A stretch of DNA of 52,559 nt, from NCBI GenBank assembly GCA_900299185.1, contig OMIV01000094.1, positions 1 through 52,559 on the forward strand, in the 5' to 3' direction. Within the stretch, counting starts at the first letter, position 1. Every line of letters begins with the position of its first letter. A program made the position numbers and the translations under genes. Shown in pieces: positions 8,666-18,123 of this stretch. This stretch comes from Planctomycetaceae bacterium (GTDB lineage: Bacteria > Planctomycetota > Planctomycetia > Planctomycetales > Planctomycetaceae). Under the pieces are notes generated by a model that was not told where the DNA came from, ran no database searches, and saw nothing but the letters and a program-made list of their open reading frames with translations.

Positions 8666-10089
8666 TATCGTCGACCTCCTGCAGCCCGGTTGCGATTCGT
8701 GATATTGTCACTCGCTTGATCAAAGGCGGTCGTGAGAATGAACGTCGTCGTTCCGGTGGGTAGGTGAGGGATTGCGGCCGTTTTAGTTGGCGCCACAATC
8801 AGGCCGGGAATCGCCAAATGGCCAAAGATGTCGATCTGCCCATTGGCGTTGAAATCCTCGTTTGGTCCCAGAACGCCGTCGCCGTCCAGATCCTCAGTTG
8901 GGAACGGCTCTAGAATCCCGAGTTCACCATCGGGACCGGCTGAAACAACGAGCGGCTTGTGATATACGTCGAATGTTGGAAAATTCCATAACGGTGATGT
9001 GGCACGCTCGGTATCTACCAAGGCAGTTGGGGTGATATTGGCATTCGTAATACTCAGTCGGCGAAATTCGCTAATCAGCAACCCATAAGGATCGTCGGGA
9101 TCTTGGTTCAGTTGATCGTAGTTGACCAGAACTCCCCCGCCCGAAGAGCCTTGATAAGGGGCACGCGGAAGACCTCCAATAAAAAGCCCTGCAAACCTTC
9201 GCCATTCCGGCGAAATGTAATGGTCGTCCGTCGGCCCGGACTGGGACACAAATCCAATTTCAGCGAAATCCTCAGCCACCCCGTAAGCATCATCATCACC
9301 GACGCTTCCAGGATATCCATCGGGCCCAAGCATGCCATAAGGCTTTACCAAGCGAGTAGGCGACCTATAGAACCGTAGAGGTCGGCCCCAGCCGTCGATG
9401 AACTCAAGCATCCCGTCTCCGTCCGTGTCTCGAATTTCCGTGTCTCGAAATTCTGTGGGAACAGGCGCGATGCCGAATAGCTCCATGCTCGTCAAGGCGT
9501 AGTATAGCAATTCTGAACTCTCGGTCTTTCGAGATTCAGCAGTGGCAGTGTGATTCGCATAATTGAATTGAACTCCTTGATCGCCACGAATTCGGTCGAG
9601 GACCGTTCGGTAATAATCCAACGTGCCATTTCCGTTCTTATCTTCGCCGGCATCTAGCACGCCGTTTCCGTCGAGATCTTCGCTGGATAGCGGAATTCCT
9701 TCTGAGAGCGTTTGGGGAAACAACATCCTCGCAAACAGCTTCCGGGCGAGCATCTCTGTCGCTTCTCGTGAGAAGCCAGGCATCAGTGGAATGCCCTGAT
9801 TGGAATCACCCGCTTGCAATTGCTTTTGGAACCGCGTGACGAAGGTAGTAAAATCTGGCTTTTTATAAGCTCGCTCTAGGCCTTTGAGTCGCTCCGCGAT
9901 GAGCCCCTCAATCTTTCGCAGAGTCGCAACAGTCTGCTGCTCGCGGGCGTTTTCGAGGTAGTTGGCAATGGTCACGCCGAGTGTCGCCAAGAGGAATCCG
10001 GCTATGCTGATCACAATCAGTAACTCGACCAATGTAAAGCCACTGGCTCCCTCTTCGGAAATCTGTGTTTTCTTTGTGGCTTGCAACAT
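8665..10089 (-). CDS. Pseudopilin with paired EF-hand loops
   Basis: The 474-residue protein starts at ATG 10089 with GAGGAG about 8 bases upstream. The prepilin site is SG|FTLVELLIVISIAGFLLA with cleavage after Gly17, followed by a long amphipathic helix. It has two pairs of EF loops: DLDGNGVLDAGE with DKNGNGTLDYYR (about 9612-9683), and DLDGDGVLGPNE with DFNANGQIDIFG (about 8825-8900). Asp-rich DTDGDGMLEF lies near 9410. It is 28 bases downstream of the GspG-like gene. It does not clearly fit one of the GspG-K classes; by size it is larger than a typical major pseudopilin, so a minor or planctomycete-specific pseudopilin is the safest call. Confidence 0.85.
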   Translation of the reverse strand: MLQATKKTQISEEGASGFTLVELLIVISIAGFLLATLGVTIANYLENAREQQTVATLRKIEGLIAERLKGLERAYKKPDFTTFVTRFQKQLQAGDSNQGIPLMPGFSREATEMLARKLFARMLFPQTLSEGIPLSSEDLDGNGVLDAGEDKNGNGTLDYYRTVLDRIRGDQGVQFNYANHTATAESRKTESSELLYYALTSMELFGIAPVPTEFRDTEIRDTDGDGMLEFIDGWGRPLRFYRSPTRLVKPYGMLGPDGYPGSVGDDDAYGVAEDFAEIGFVSQSGPTDDHYISPEWRRFAGLFIGGLPRAPYQGSSGGGVLVNYDQLNQDPDDPYGLLISEFRRLSITNANITPTALVDTERATSPLWNFPTFDVYHKPLVVSAGPDGELGILEPFPTEDLDGDGVLGPNEDFNANGQIDIFGHLAIPGLIVAPTKTAAIPHLPTGTTTFILTTAFDQASDNITNRNRAAGGRR

Positions 10090-10116
10090 GACACGTACTC
10101 CTCGGAGATAGCAACG

Positions 10117-11064
10117 TTAACGAAGCGTTCCGCTGTGGAAGTTGGTGATGTTGTCAGAATCGTCGGTACTCAGATCTGTGTTCTTTGTGTCATCATTGGG
10201 ATCAAACCCCCCACCGTTTCCATACTGTGAATCGAAACCAGCAGAGATAATCTGGAACGTCGACTTATTGTGAGGCGTACTTGTTGTCGCTCCAGCTGGG
10301 TAAGACTGATTTGCAATCGGCGCTAGGTAGTATGCTCGACGCATCCGTTGTCCCGTCGTCGCATTGGGATCCCAACTATCAGCATTGACCCATTTTCGCG
10401 TGCCGTCGTTAATTGTGCGATACCCATTAGCAAAATAGAGATACGGAGCCGTTTGACCTTCGATGGGGTCCAGATACTCTGGAAAACGATCCGCATCAGT
10501 ATCTACGAGCCGACCGGCGCCGACATAATTGTTAAACGACCCCTTAAACTCAAAGAAGGGGCCTTCGCGATTGCCACCTACCGCGAATGGGTTGATTGGA
10601 TTTTTTGAGAATCCAACAAGTGCTCCGGTCGCTGGATCTACCACGCCACCTAAGAAGAAGACCAGGCACTCTGCACCATCAAGGTGAATTACGTCAGTCT
10701 TGTCGCCATCTTGATTATAGTCATAGTCGCCAAATCCATATTGAGGCCAGATCTGTCGAATAATACCGAGGCTGCGAGGCCCGTCCCCTGTGGTTACAGC
10801 CCAGTCAGACGCCTTCTCGTAGAGAGTAACTGATCCCGGTACATCAATGTTGAATCGCATCTTAAACGCCGAGATGGCTGTCGTGATCTTATCCATATCG
10901 GTTTTGACTTCCTGAATACGCGCCGTTGTTCTGGCACGCCCCAACGCTGGAAGCAAGAGAGACATGAGAATTGCAACAATGACTATTGCCACCATGATTT
11001 CGACGAGCGTGAATGCCGTCCGATCATCTCGCAATTTGGAATACCGTGGTTGAAGTGATATCAC
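10117..11064 (-). CDS. GspG-like pseudopilin, GTG start
   Basis: The start is GTG 11064 with a strong AAGGAG 8 bases upstream (11074-11080 region). The 315-residue product has the site RTA|FTLVEIMVAIVIVAILMSLLLPALGRAR: position 1 and Glu5 are normal, but the residue before the cut is Ala17 rather than Gly, which prepilin peptidases tolerate less commonly. The segment QEVKTDMDKITTAISAFKMRF after the helix is typical of GspG major pseudopilins, which bind calcium in their C-terminal domain. Asp-rich YDYNQDGDKTD is present near residue 115. It is the first pseudopilin gene after the GspF-like gene, the usual place of gspG, although it is longer than the usual ~145 residues. Confidence 0.85.
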   Translation of the reverse strand: MISLQPRYSKLRDDRTAFTLVEIMVAIVIVAILMSLLLPALGRARTTARIQEVKTDMDKITTAISAFKMRFNIDVPGSVTLYEKASDWAVTTGDGPRSLGIIRQIWPQYGFGDYDYNQDGDKTDVIHLDGAECLVFFLGGVVDPATGALVGFSKNPINPFAVGGNREGPFFEFKGSFNNYVGAGRLVDTDADRFPEYLDPIEGQTAPYLYFANGYRTINDGTRKWVNADSWDPNATTGQRMRRAYYLAPIANQSYPAGATTSTPHNKSTFQIISAGFDSQYGNGGGFDPNDDTKNTDLSTDDSDNITNFHSGTLR

Positions 11065-11171
11065 GGCGCAGCTCCTTGATTAGATTTCCGTAAGTGAGAT
11101 CTAGACGTCCATTCGAGATGGCACCGATGCGTCCGAAGAGTACGAGCCAGTCGCTCCAAACGAGCGGCGCA

Positions 11172-12422
11172 CTAAGACAAGTCGTTTAGCAACTTGATCA
11201 GTGGCATGAACAACGCAATGACGATGAAACCCACGACGAGGCCGAGAACCACGACCAGCATTGGTTCAAGCAGTTTAATAAGGCCATCCACAAGTACCGT
11301 GACCTCTTCGTCGTAGACGTCAGCGACTTTATACATCATCACGTCGAGAGCACCGGTTTCCTCACCGACATCGACCATATTCACGACGAGGTCGTCGACG
11401 ATTCGAGCCTCTTTTAGTGGCACGGCAATCGATTCACCTTCTCGAATCGCGGTGTAGATATTGTCGAAGGCTCGTTTGAATACTGCGTTTCCTGAAGTAT
11501 CCCGAGCAATTGTCAGACATTCGAGAATTGGCACACCTGAGGAGATTAGCGTGCCTAGGGTTCTCATAATTCGGGCAGTGGTCGATTTGGAGAGGATCTT
11601 GCCCATGAGAGGTATCTTTAGGGCCAAGAAATCGAGAATGAATTCTCCTGTCTTGTTCTTGCGAACCACCTTTAAGAATACGATTATGGCAATTGGAATA
11701 ACGGGTCCCATGAACCAGTAGCTGGCGATGACGTCGCTGGTTTTAATCAACAATTCAGTGATCTTGGGCAACTCTGTACCGAAGCCTTCAAAGATGGCTT
11801 TAAACTTTGGAATGATCCAAACCATGATGAATCCCACGATCAAGGTTGCCACAGTCACGACTGCGACGGGATAAATCATAGCGCCCTGAACTTTGCGCTT
11901 TAGGCTCTGTGCCCGTTCTTTGAAGTCAGCCAAGCGCTGGAGAATGGTTTCCAGTGCTCCACCTGCCTCACCGGCTCGCACCATGTTGACATAGAGTTCG
12001 TCAAATGCTTTCGGTTGTTTCGACATCGCCTCAGACAGTGTGGACCCTGATTCAATGTCTTCAATGACACCCACAAGAGAGGACTTTAGTGGGCCAGGTT
12101 TCGACTGACCTTCGAGGATCCTCAAGCTGCGGAGCACTGGAAGGCCGGCGTCTTGAAGCACTGAAAGCTGTCTTGTGAACTGGCAGAGATGAGCAGCCTT
12201 GACCTTGCCAAACGAGAAGCCTCGGCGTTTCTTGGGGCCTCCGGCTTCCTTCTTTTCTGCCGTCTTTTTGGCCTTCTTGCTCTTCTTCTGCTCAGAGATT
12301 TTGGTAACGAAAAAGCCCTTCTCACGAATCATCTGTTGGGCTTCAGCTTCCGAGCCAGCCTCTACCGTATCCTTTACTTCGGCCCCTGTATTATCCATGG
12401 CCTCAAATTGAAAGACTGGCAT
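11172..12422 (-). CDS. Type II secretion / type IV pilus platform protein (GspF/PilC family)
   Basis: The start is set at ATG 12422 (MPVFQFEAMD) because an AGGGAGA sequence lies just upstream; the frame is open 12 codons further. The 416-residue product begins with the family's typical FQFEAMDNTG-type strand, then a basic Lys-rich linker and two T2SSF domains (about 85-205 and 290-410). Three membrane segments are visible: IYPVAVVTVATLIVGFIMVW, YWFMGPVIPIAIIVF, and a C-terminal one (VVVLGLVVGFIVIALFMPL). The platform protein couples the cytoplasmic ATPase to pilin insertion. It is the only platform gene seen, while three ATPase genes lie upstream of it. Confidence 0.93.
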   Translation of the reverse strand: MPVFQFEAMDNTGAEVKDTVEAGSEAEAQQMIREKGFFVTKISEQKKSKKAKKTAEKKEAGGPKKRRGFSFGKVKAAHLCQFTRQLSVLQDAGLPVLRSLRILEGQSKPGPLKSSLVGVIEDIESGSTLSEAMSKQPKAFDELYVNMVRAGEAGGALETILQRLADFKERAQSLKRKVQGAMIYPVAVVTVATLIVGFIMVWIIPKFKAIFEGFGTELPKITELLIKTSDVIASYWFMGPVIPIAIIVFLKVVRKNKTGEFILDFLALKIPLMGKILSKSTTARIMRTLGTLISSGVPILECLTIARDTSGNAVFKRAFDNIYTAIREGESIAVPLKEARIVDDLVVNMVDVGEETGALDVMMYKVADVYDEEVTVLVDGLIKLLEPMLVVVLGLVVGFIVIALFMPLIKLLNDLS

Positions 12423-12551
12423 GAAATGTCTCCCTGCTGCATTTGGCAGACACGCCAAGCGTGGCCGTCTTGCCGGATCCTGTTCAATACGGAGATGGAA
12501 AGCCGATGCGTTGATTCCTAAACATCGCGGCGACGACTGGGTCGAGTGAAA

Positions 12552-14264
12552 CTAGCCGACGTCTTCCATGACGGTTTCACGGACAACTTCGTCGATCGTC
12601 GTCACGCCGTCGAATATTAGACGCAAGCCCGACTCTCGCAGAGTTGTCATGCCTTGCGAGCGAGCAAGGTTGCGGATTTCGTCTGTCGAGGCATTGGAGG
12701 CCACCATGTCGCGAATGTCATCCGTGACCTGCATCAACTCGTAAAGCCCGCTGCGTCCTTTGTAGCCGCCGTTGTTGCAACGTCCGCAACCGCGACCGTA
12801 ATAGAACTTGTATTTTCGAGCCTGACTGACAGGTAATTGCAGCTCCATGAGCAGTTCATCAGACGGCTCAAATTCGGTCCGGCACTCCGCGCAAATTCGA
12901 CGAACGAGTCGTTGAGCAAGTATCGCTTCAACCGTGGCCGTGATCATGAAGGGCGGCACTCCCATGTCGCGAAGTCGAGTCACGGTAGCCGGTGCATCGT
13001 TTGTATGGAGCGTGCTGAAGACCAAGTGGCCTGTCATTGCACTCTGAATTGCGATCTCAGCGGTCTCGAAGTCTCGAATCTCACCAACCAAGATAACGTC
13101 TGGATCATGTCGCAGGATTGCCCGGAGAACGTTGGCGAAGGTTACGCCGATGTCATTATTCACGGGGACCTGCACCAAGCCATCGATATCGTATTCGACG
13201 GGATCTTCAGTGGTGATGATCTTGGTCGAGATGTCGTTGAGCTCGTTGAGAGCCGAATAAAGCGTGGTCGTCTTGCCGCTTCCCGTCGGCCCCGTCACCA
13301 AAACGATGCCGTTGGGAAGCTGCAGCGTCTTACGAAACCGATCAAGCGTCCCGGGGTCCATTCCGATCTTGTTTAGATCGAGCTGGACAACGCTTCGATC
13401 CAGCACTCGCATAACGACAGACTCGCCGAACATGGTCGGAAGGACGTTGACTCGCAAGTCGACAGCGTTTCCGCCAATGCTAAGTTCGATGCGTCCGTCC
13501 TGAGGAAGTCGGCGTTCGGCAATGTCGAGGTTGGCCATCACCTTGACGCGGGACACGATGGCGTTGGCCAAGTGCCGCGGAGGTGGAACCATTTCGTAAA
13601 GAACACCATCCGCCTTCACTCGAATCTTGAACTCTTCTTCGAACGGTTCGAAATGGATGTCACTTGCCTTATCTTTGATCGCCAGCAGCAACACCATGTT
13701 AAGCAGCTTGCGAATCGGCGTTGAGTTGACGAGTTCGTCTTCGGAGCCGATATCGAAACCTCGCTTCTTATCCCCCCCCTCGGAGAGCGACTCTTCCATT
13801 TCACTAATGACGTCTTCGATACTTTCCTCTTTATCTGCGGAATAGTATTTCCCAATGGCGGCTGCGATGTCCTCCTGTGAAGCCACCGCTCCGCGAACGT
13901 CGTAACCCAAAAAATTCCGAAGATCATCGAGAGCTGCAACGTTCTGTGGCTCCGAAATCGCGACCGTCAGCACGTCGTTCTTGAGCGACAAAGGCATAAT
14001 CTTGTAGAGCTCGGCCATCGTCTGCGGAACAAGCTCCAAGACTTTGGGCGACACAGCGACATCCGCCAGGGACACCATCGGCATCCCCCACTGCTCCGAG
14101 ATCGCTTCGGTGAGAGCAGCCGTGGTGATGAATCCAAGTTCGATTGCCTTTGCCCCAAAGAGAGTCCCGCCTCCTTGCTTCTGGGCTTCTAGCACTTCCC
14201 AGACTTGGTCCTCACTGAGATGCCCGAGATCGACAAGCACTTTACCTATTTTTCGAGACGGCAT
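12552..14264 (-). CDS. Assembly ATPase of type II secretion / type IV pili (GspE/PilB family)
   Basis: The 570-residue protein starts at ATG 14264 with AAGGAAGG about 10 bases upstream. It has two MshEN-like N-terminal modules (about 1-140), an N2 domain with SDIHFEPF, Walker A GPTGSGKTT at 325-333, Walker B region VILVGEIRD at 390-398, a His box TGHLVFSTLHT at 411-421, and a zinc-binding pair of CxxC motifs (C458/C461 and C493/C496). These are the signs of an extension ATPase that powers pseudopilus assembly from the cytoplasm. Its neighbours are a PilT-type ATPase upstream and GspF downstream. It is a paralogue of the ATPase at 15638-17344. Confidence 0.95.
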   Translation of the reverse strand: MPSRKIGKVLVDLGHLSEDQVWEVLEAQKQGGGTLFGAKAIELGFITTAALTEAISEQWGMPMVSLADVAVSPKVLELVPQTMAELYKIMPLSLKNDVLTVAISEPQNVAALDDLRNFLGYDVRGAVASQEDIAAAIGKYYSADKEESIEDVISEMEESLSEGGDKKRGFDIGSEDELVNSTPIRKLLNMVLLLAIKDKASDIHFEPFEEEFKIRVKADGVLYEMVPPPRHLANAIVSRVKVMANLDIAERRLPQDGRIELSIGGNAVDLRVNVLPTMFGESVVMRVLDRSVVQLDLNKIGMDPGTLDRFRKTLQLPNGIVLVTGPTGSGKTTTLYSALNELNDISTKIITTEDPVEYDIDGLVQVPVNNDIGVTFANVLRAILRHDPDVILVGEIRDFETAEIAIQSAMTGHLVFSTLHTNDAPATVTRLRDMGVPPFMITATVEAILAQRLVRRICAECRTEFEPSDELLMELQLPVSQARKYKFYYGRGCGRCNNGGYKGRSGLYELMQVTDDIRDMVASNASTDEIRNLARSQGMTTLRESGLRLIFDGVTTIDEVVRETVMEDVG

Positions 14265-14413
14265 GCTGCTGGACCTTCCTTCGATCTATATCACGACATC
14301 GAGACTGATCTGGCTTGCAATATGACAGGCCAGAAAACTCAAATCAGAAGTATTAACACGGCATTCCAAATACTTGCGATACCACACAGTGTGTCGCGGC
14401 GACTGGAATCAGT

Positions 14414-15535
14414 TTATTCCCAATCTTCACCGTCTGCTTCATCCGTCTCTTCTTCAAGGATGCCCTTCTTGGCCGCCTCAATTTTTGCGCGAAGATCGCC
14501 TGGCTGATTCGACTTCGTGATCACATCCTTTTCGTCACAGATGCCGCGCTGCCAAAGCGAAAAGAGAGCGTCGTCGAGAAGTTGCATTCCAAACTTTTTG
14601 CCGGTTTGTATGGCAGAGTTAATTCGGAACGTCTTGCCTTCGCGAATCAGATTGGCAATAGCAGGAGTGACGACGAGCATTTCATATGCAGCCACAACAC
14701 CCTTTGGCTTACGGGGTAACAGCGCCTGGCTTAGGGTGCCGAGAATACCCGTCGACAATTGAGTGCGAATCTGCGCCTGCTGCGTGGTAGGAAACACGTC
14801 GATAATTCGGTCAACTGTGCCCTGGGCTCCAGTTGTGTGCAACGTTCCAAAGACGACGTGCCCTGTTTCCGCCGCAGTGATAGCAGATTCAATCGTCTCC
14901 AGATCTCGCATCTCCCCGACCAAAATAATATCTGGATCCTGCCGCAGAGCCCGCCGTAGCGCCTCGGAAAATGACGGGCAGTCGGTGCCGATTTCTCGCT
15001 GATTCATCGTGCATTTGATGTGATTGTGATAATACTCAATGGGGTCTTCGAGCGTAATGATATGATGGTCAACATTCTGATTAAGCCAATTGATCATACT
15101 CGCCAGGCTGGTCGTCTTACCGCTTCCCGTTGGCCCCGTCACAAGAAACAAGCCGCGCGGCCTTTGAATCAATTCAAGGCATACGGGAGGAAGTCCAACT
15201 TGTTCTGGAGTGAGGAACTCGCTGGGAATTCGCCGAAGCACGAGAGACACTCGCCCCTTCTGCTTAAAAACGGAAACTCGAAATCGTGCCTTGGTTCCAA
15301 AGGCGAATCCGAAGTCGGAAGAGCCAGTCTCCTGGAGTTCCTGCTGATTTCTCTCGGGCGTGATACTCTTCATAAGCGCGATGGTGTCTTCAACCTCAAG
15401 ACTTCGCGTTTCGAGCCTTACCATATGTCCGCTGACTCGCACTACCGGCGGTTGTCCTACAACAATATGTAAGTCGCTGACTCGCTCCTTGACTACGGTT
15501 TCTAGCAGCTTATCGATTTGAAATGACGCTGACAT
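14414..15535 (-). CDS. pilT: Retraction-type ATPase (PilT family)
   Basis: ATG 15535 (MSASFQIDKLLE) is preferred to the TTG five codons earlier. The product is 373 residues. It lacks the long N-terminal domain and the zinc-binding CxxC motifs of GspE/PilB. It begins with the PilT-type VSDLHIVVGQPPVVRVSG strand, has Walker A GPTGSGKTT (133-141), Walker B IILVGEMRD, and the PilT-type sequences ETGHVVFGTLHT and RIIDVFP. PilT depolymerises type IV pili, and it is not part of classical type II secretion. Its presence between two assembly ATPases suggests that the filament may be retractable. The acidic tail (EEETDEADGEDWE) is unusual and its role is unknown. Confidence 0.92.
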   Translation of the reverse strand: MSASFQIDKLLETVVKERVSDLHIVVGQPPVVRVSGHMVRLETRSLEVEDTIALMKSITPERNQQELQETGSSDFGFAFGTKARFRVSVFKQKGRVSLVLRRIPSEFLTPEQVGLPPVCLELIQRPRGLFLVTGPTGSGKTTSLASMINWLNQNVDHHIITLEDPIEYYHNHIKCTMNQREIGTDCPSFSEALRRALRQDPDIILVGEMRDLETIESAITAAETGHVVFGTLHTTGAQGTVDRIIDVFPTTQQAQIRTQLSTGILGTLSQALLPRKPKGVVAAYEMLVVTPAIANLIREGKTFRINSAIQTGKKFGMQLLDDALFSLWQRGICDEKDVITKSNQPGDLRAKIEAAKKGILEEETDEADGEDWE

Positions 15536-15637
15536 GAAATACCCATTCAATTTGCAGTATGAAATATCTTGTAAGAGTCGCTAGATCATTCCGCCAAACC
15601 AAGCCCGCAGTACTGGCGTGTTCCCACATGCAAAGCG

Positions 15638-17344
15638 CTAGTGGCCGCCCTTTTCTAGCGCATAAACTTCAGTCATATGCGTCACCCCCGCAATCGCCTT
15701 TTCAAGGCAATCGTCAACAAGGGTCTTCATTCCCAACAGTCGAGCTTGGCGCCGAATATTCTGTGATGGCTCACGATTGAATGTCATCTCCCGCAGTGCC
15801 GAGTTCATAACCATCATTTCGAAAATTGCCACGCGGCCTCTGAAGCCAGTGTGATTGCAGTTCGAGCACCCGCGGCCCCGCATAAACTTGCCACTCTTCA
15901 CGGTCGAAGGCGAGAGATCAAAGTGCTGAAGCTCTCCCGGAGTCGGCGTATATGGTTCATTACACTTCGCGCAGATCCTTCTCGACAGTCGCTGTGCCAA
16001 AACCGCCATCAAGCTTGACGCCACAAGGAATGGCTGCACGTGCATGTCTATCAGACGAGTTACTGCACCTGGCGCATCATTTGTATGAAGAGTACTGAAT
16101 ACAAGGTGGCCCGTAAGGCTGGCCTGAATCGCCATCTCTGCCGTTTCAAGGTCTCGAATTTCTCCAACGAGAATGATATTCGGCGCTTGCCTCAACATGG
16201 CCCGAATTACCGAGGCAAAAGTCAGGCCAATACTCGTCTTTACTTCAACCTGATTAATTCCCTGAAGGATGTACTCGACCGGGTCCTCAGCGGTAATAAT
16301 CTTTCGATCGGGACGATTAAGTTCGCCGAGAGCAGAGTAAAGCGTGGTGGTCTTACCGCTACCAGTAGGCCCAGTAACCAGAAAGATTCCATTCGGCCTT
16401 CGAATTACGTTGTTGAAAATACGATAATTCTCTTCAGAGAGGCCAAGGTTTCGAATGCCGATCTTGATACTATCTCGATCCAGAATACGCATCACAACTG
16501 CCTGGCCGTGATTCGTAGGCATGATACTGACTCGCAAGTCAATTTCTTTCGAGGCGGCCCGCGTCTTAATTCGCCCGTCTTGACATCGGCGTTTCTCAGA
16601 GATATCCATTCTCGCCATAATCTTGATACGCGATATGATTGATGGCAGAAGCCGCTTGGGCGGACTGTCTCGCTCAACTAGCTTCCCGTCGATTCGATAT
16701 CGAATCCGAACGCGATCCTGGAATGGTTCGATATGAATATCGCTTGTTCGCATCGTCAGCGCTTCGCTGATAATGAGATTCACTAGCCGGATGATTGGCG
16801 CCCCTCCGTCATCGGCATCAGACGAGGTAGTTGACTCGGCCGTCTTGATTTCAGTTTGAGTGAAATCGATTTGAGTTTCCGTAAATTCTGCGATCATTGA
16901 GTCTACGGACTCAGACTCGTCACGCCCGTAATGTGAATTAATTGCAGTTAGAATTGCGGCACGATCCGCCGTCTCGCATTTAATCTCACGATTCAACAAA
17001 AATCGCAGCTTATCGATGGTTTCGAACTTCATAGGGTCGTCGATTGCAATTACTAATGAATCGCCATCTATTCGAAGAGGTATCACAATATTCTCACGCG
17101 CAACTGATTCGGGAATCGTTGCAATGATCTCTTTACTAACTGAGATGTTTGCCAGGTCCGTTTTCGAATAACCATATTGCGTCGATTGAAACTTGGTGAT
17201 GTCAGCCTGGTCGATATAACCGAGTTTCACGAGACAATCTTCGGGCCTCAATCCATTCTTTCGGGAAAGGCCGACGGCCTCTGCAACCTGCTCTTCACTA
17301 GCAATTCCAGACTGGACGACGTGCTCTAAGAAAGAGATGCTCAT
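15638..17344 (-). CDS. Second assembly ATPase (GspE/PilB family)
   Basis: I choose ATG 17344 (MSISFLEHVV) with AAAGGA about 11 bases upstream; the frame extends to a TTG at 17413 with no better site. The 568-residue product has an MshEN-type N-domain, a Ser/Thr-rich linker (about 145-180), SDIHIEPF, Walker A GPTGSGKTT at 325-333, Walker B IILVGEIRD, and two CxxC motifs in the C-terminal part (CAKC and CSNC). It is the first gene of the operon, about 100 bases ahead of pilT. Two such ATPases with one GspF-type platform suggest division of labour or a hetero-oligomer, which is inference. Confidence 0.94.
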   Translation of the reverse strand: MSISFLEHVVQSGIASEEQVAEAVGLSRKNGLRPEDCLVKLGYIDQADITKFQSTQYGYSKTDLANISVSKEIIATIPESVARENIVIPLRIDGDSLVIAIDDPMKFETIDKLRFLLNREIKCETADRAAILTAINSHYGRDESESVDSMIAEFTETQIDFTQTEIKTAESTTSSDADDGGAPIIRLVNLIISEALTMRTSDIHIEPFQDRVRIRYRIDGKLVERDSPPKRLLPSIISRIKIMARMDISEKRRCQDGRIKTRAASKEIDLRVSIMPTNHGQAVVMRILDRDSIKIGIRNLGLSEENYRIFNNVIRRPNGIFLVTGPTGSGKTTTLYSALGELNRPDRKIITAEDPVEYILQGINQVEVKTSIGLTFASVIRAMLRQAPNIILVGEIRDLETAEMAIQASLTGHLVFSTLHTNDAPGAVTRLIDMHVQPFLVASSLMAVLAQRLSRRICAKCNEPYTPTPGELQHFDLSPSTVKSGKFMRGRGCSNCNHTGFRGRVAIFEMMVMNSALREMTFNREPSQNIRRQARLLGMKTLVDDCLEKAIAGVTHMTEVYALEKGGH

Positions 17345-17793
17345 GGAATTGGCAATCCTTTTGAGGCGACGAACTAAGGTATGGGATCGAGATTGATGCC
17401 TCGGGCCATTCAACGACTAGAAAGCCATTTGGAAAGGCAATCATTCGAAGTAATGCCTAAGGAGATGTGGCCTTGAGAACTCAAGAACTTAGAGTTGAAA
17501 GGACTCGGTCGACTGGGGTGCTGGGCAGATTAGGCAGGCGAATCGCCATCTTGCAATTACCGGAGCCGCGTTCTTGAAGATTCAGCCCAATAACCTCGGC
17601 AAGAAGCGTTATGGATTGATGACAGACGAGTGCCAAGTAGCTGCTAGGAACAGAGCATTCGGCGGTGAGCTGATTGAGAATCGGAGCGCGTAATCATGCA
17701 CTTCAATCTCGTCGTTGCTCTGCTTGAAAGTTGAAGGACGCAGACTCTGTTTCAGAGGGGTTGCGTTTGAATCCGTCGAAGCAACCCGTTGAT
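17345..17793. other. Intergenic stretch upstream of the secretion operon
   Basis: About 450 bases between the first ATPase gene and the lipoprotein gene. It must contain the promoter of the minus-strand operon. I saw no convincing coding frame, hairpin or repeat. Confidence 0.4.
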
Positions 17794-18123
17794 TCAAATT
17801 CCTGTAATCCAGCCAATTGGGTCGACAATCTGGGACCCTTGGGAGCCTTGCTTCAGCCACCCAAACGGGTCGATCGGTTGAACCGGGCGTCCGGGCGGAC
17901 AGCAGCCCTCACATTGGTTTCCGCTGCACGGCCCACTCATCACGTGAGGTTCTGAGAAAATTGGACCAGCCCCGCCAGGGCCGATAAAGACTGGATCGGG
18001 ATGCTTCGGCCAGTCCACAGGATCGAATTTGAGCCGAGGAATCAACAAGTGGTCTCCAGCGCAACCGCTAAGGATTAGCGACAGCAGGCAGCAAGCAACA
18101 GGTTTAAAGTAACTCCGTATCAT
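17794..18123 (-). CDS. Small secreted lipoprotein
   Basis: From ATG 18123 the 109-residue product starts with a basic end, a hydrophobic segment (VACCLLSLILSGC) and a lipobox ending LSGC|AGD, so it should be lipidated on Cys21 or so and anchored to a membrane. The mature part is Pro/Gly-rich with clustered cysteines (GPCSGNQCEGCCPPG) and two related motifs DPFGW and DPIGW near the C-terminus. I do not recognise a domain family. It reads in the same direction as the secretion operon, about 450 bases upstream of it, and may or may not be co-transcribed. The frame is open upstream for 27 codons, but only this start yields a signal peptide. Confidence 0.65.
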   Translation of the reverse strand: MIRSYFKPVACCLLSLILSGCAGDHLLIPRLKFDPVDWPKHPDPVFIGPGGAGPIFSEPHVMSGPCSGNQCEGCCPPGRPVQPIDPFGWLKQGSQGSQIVDPIGWITGI

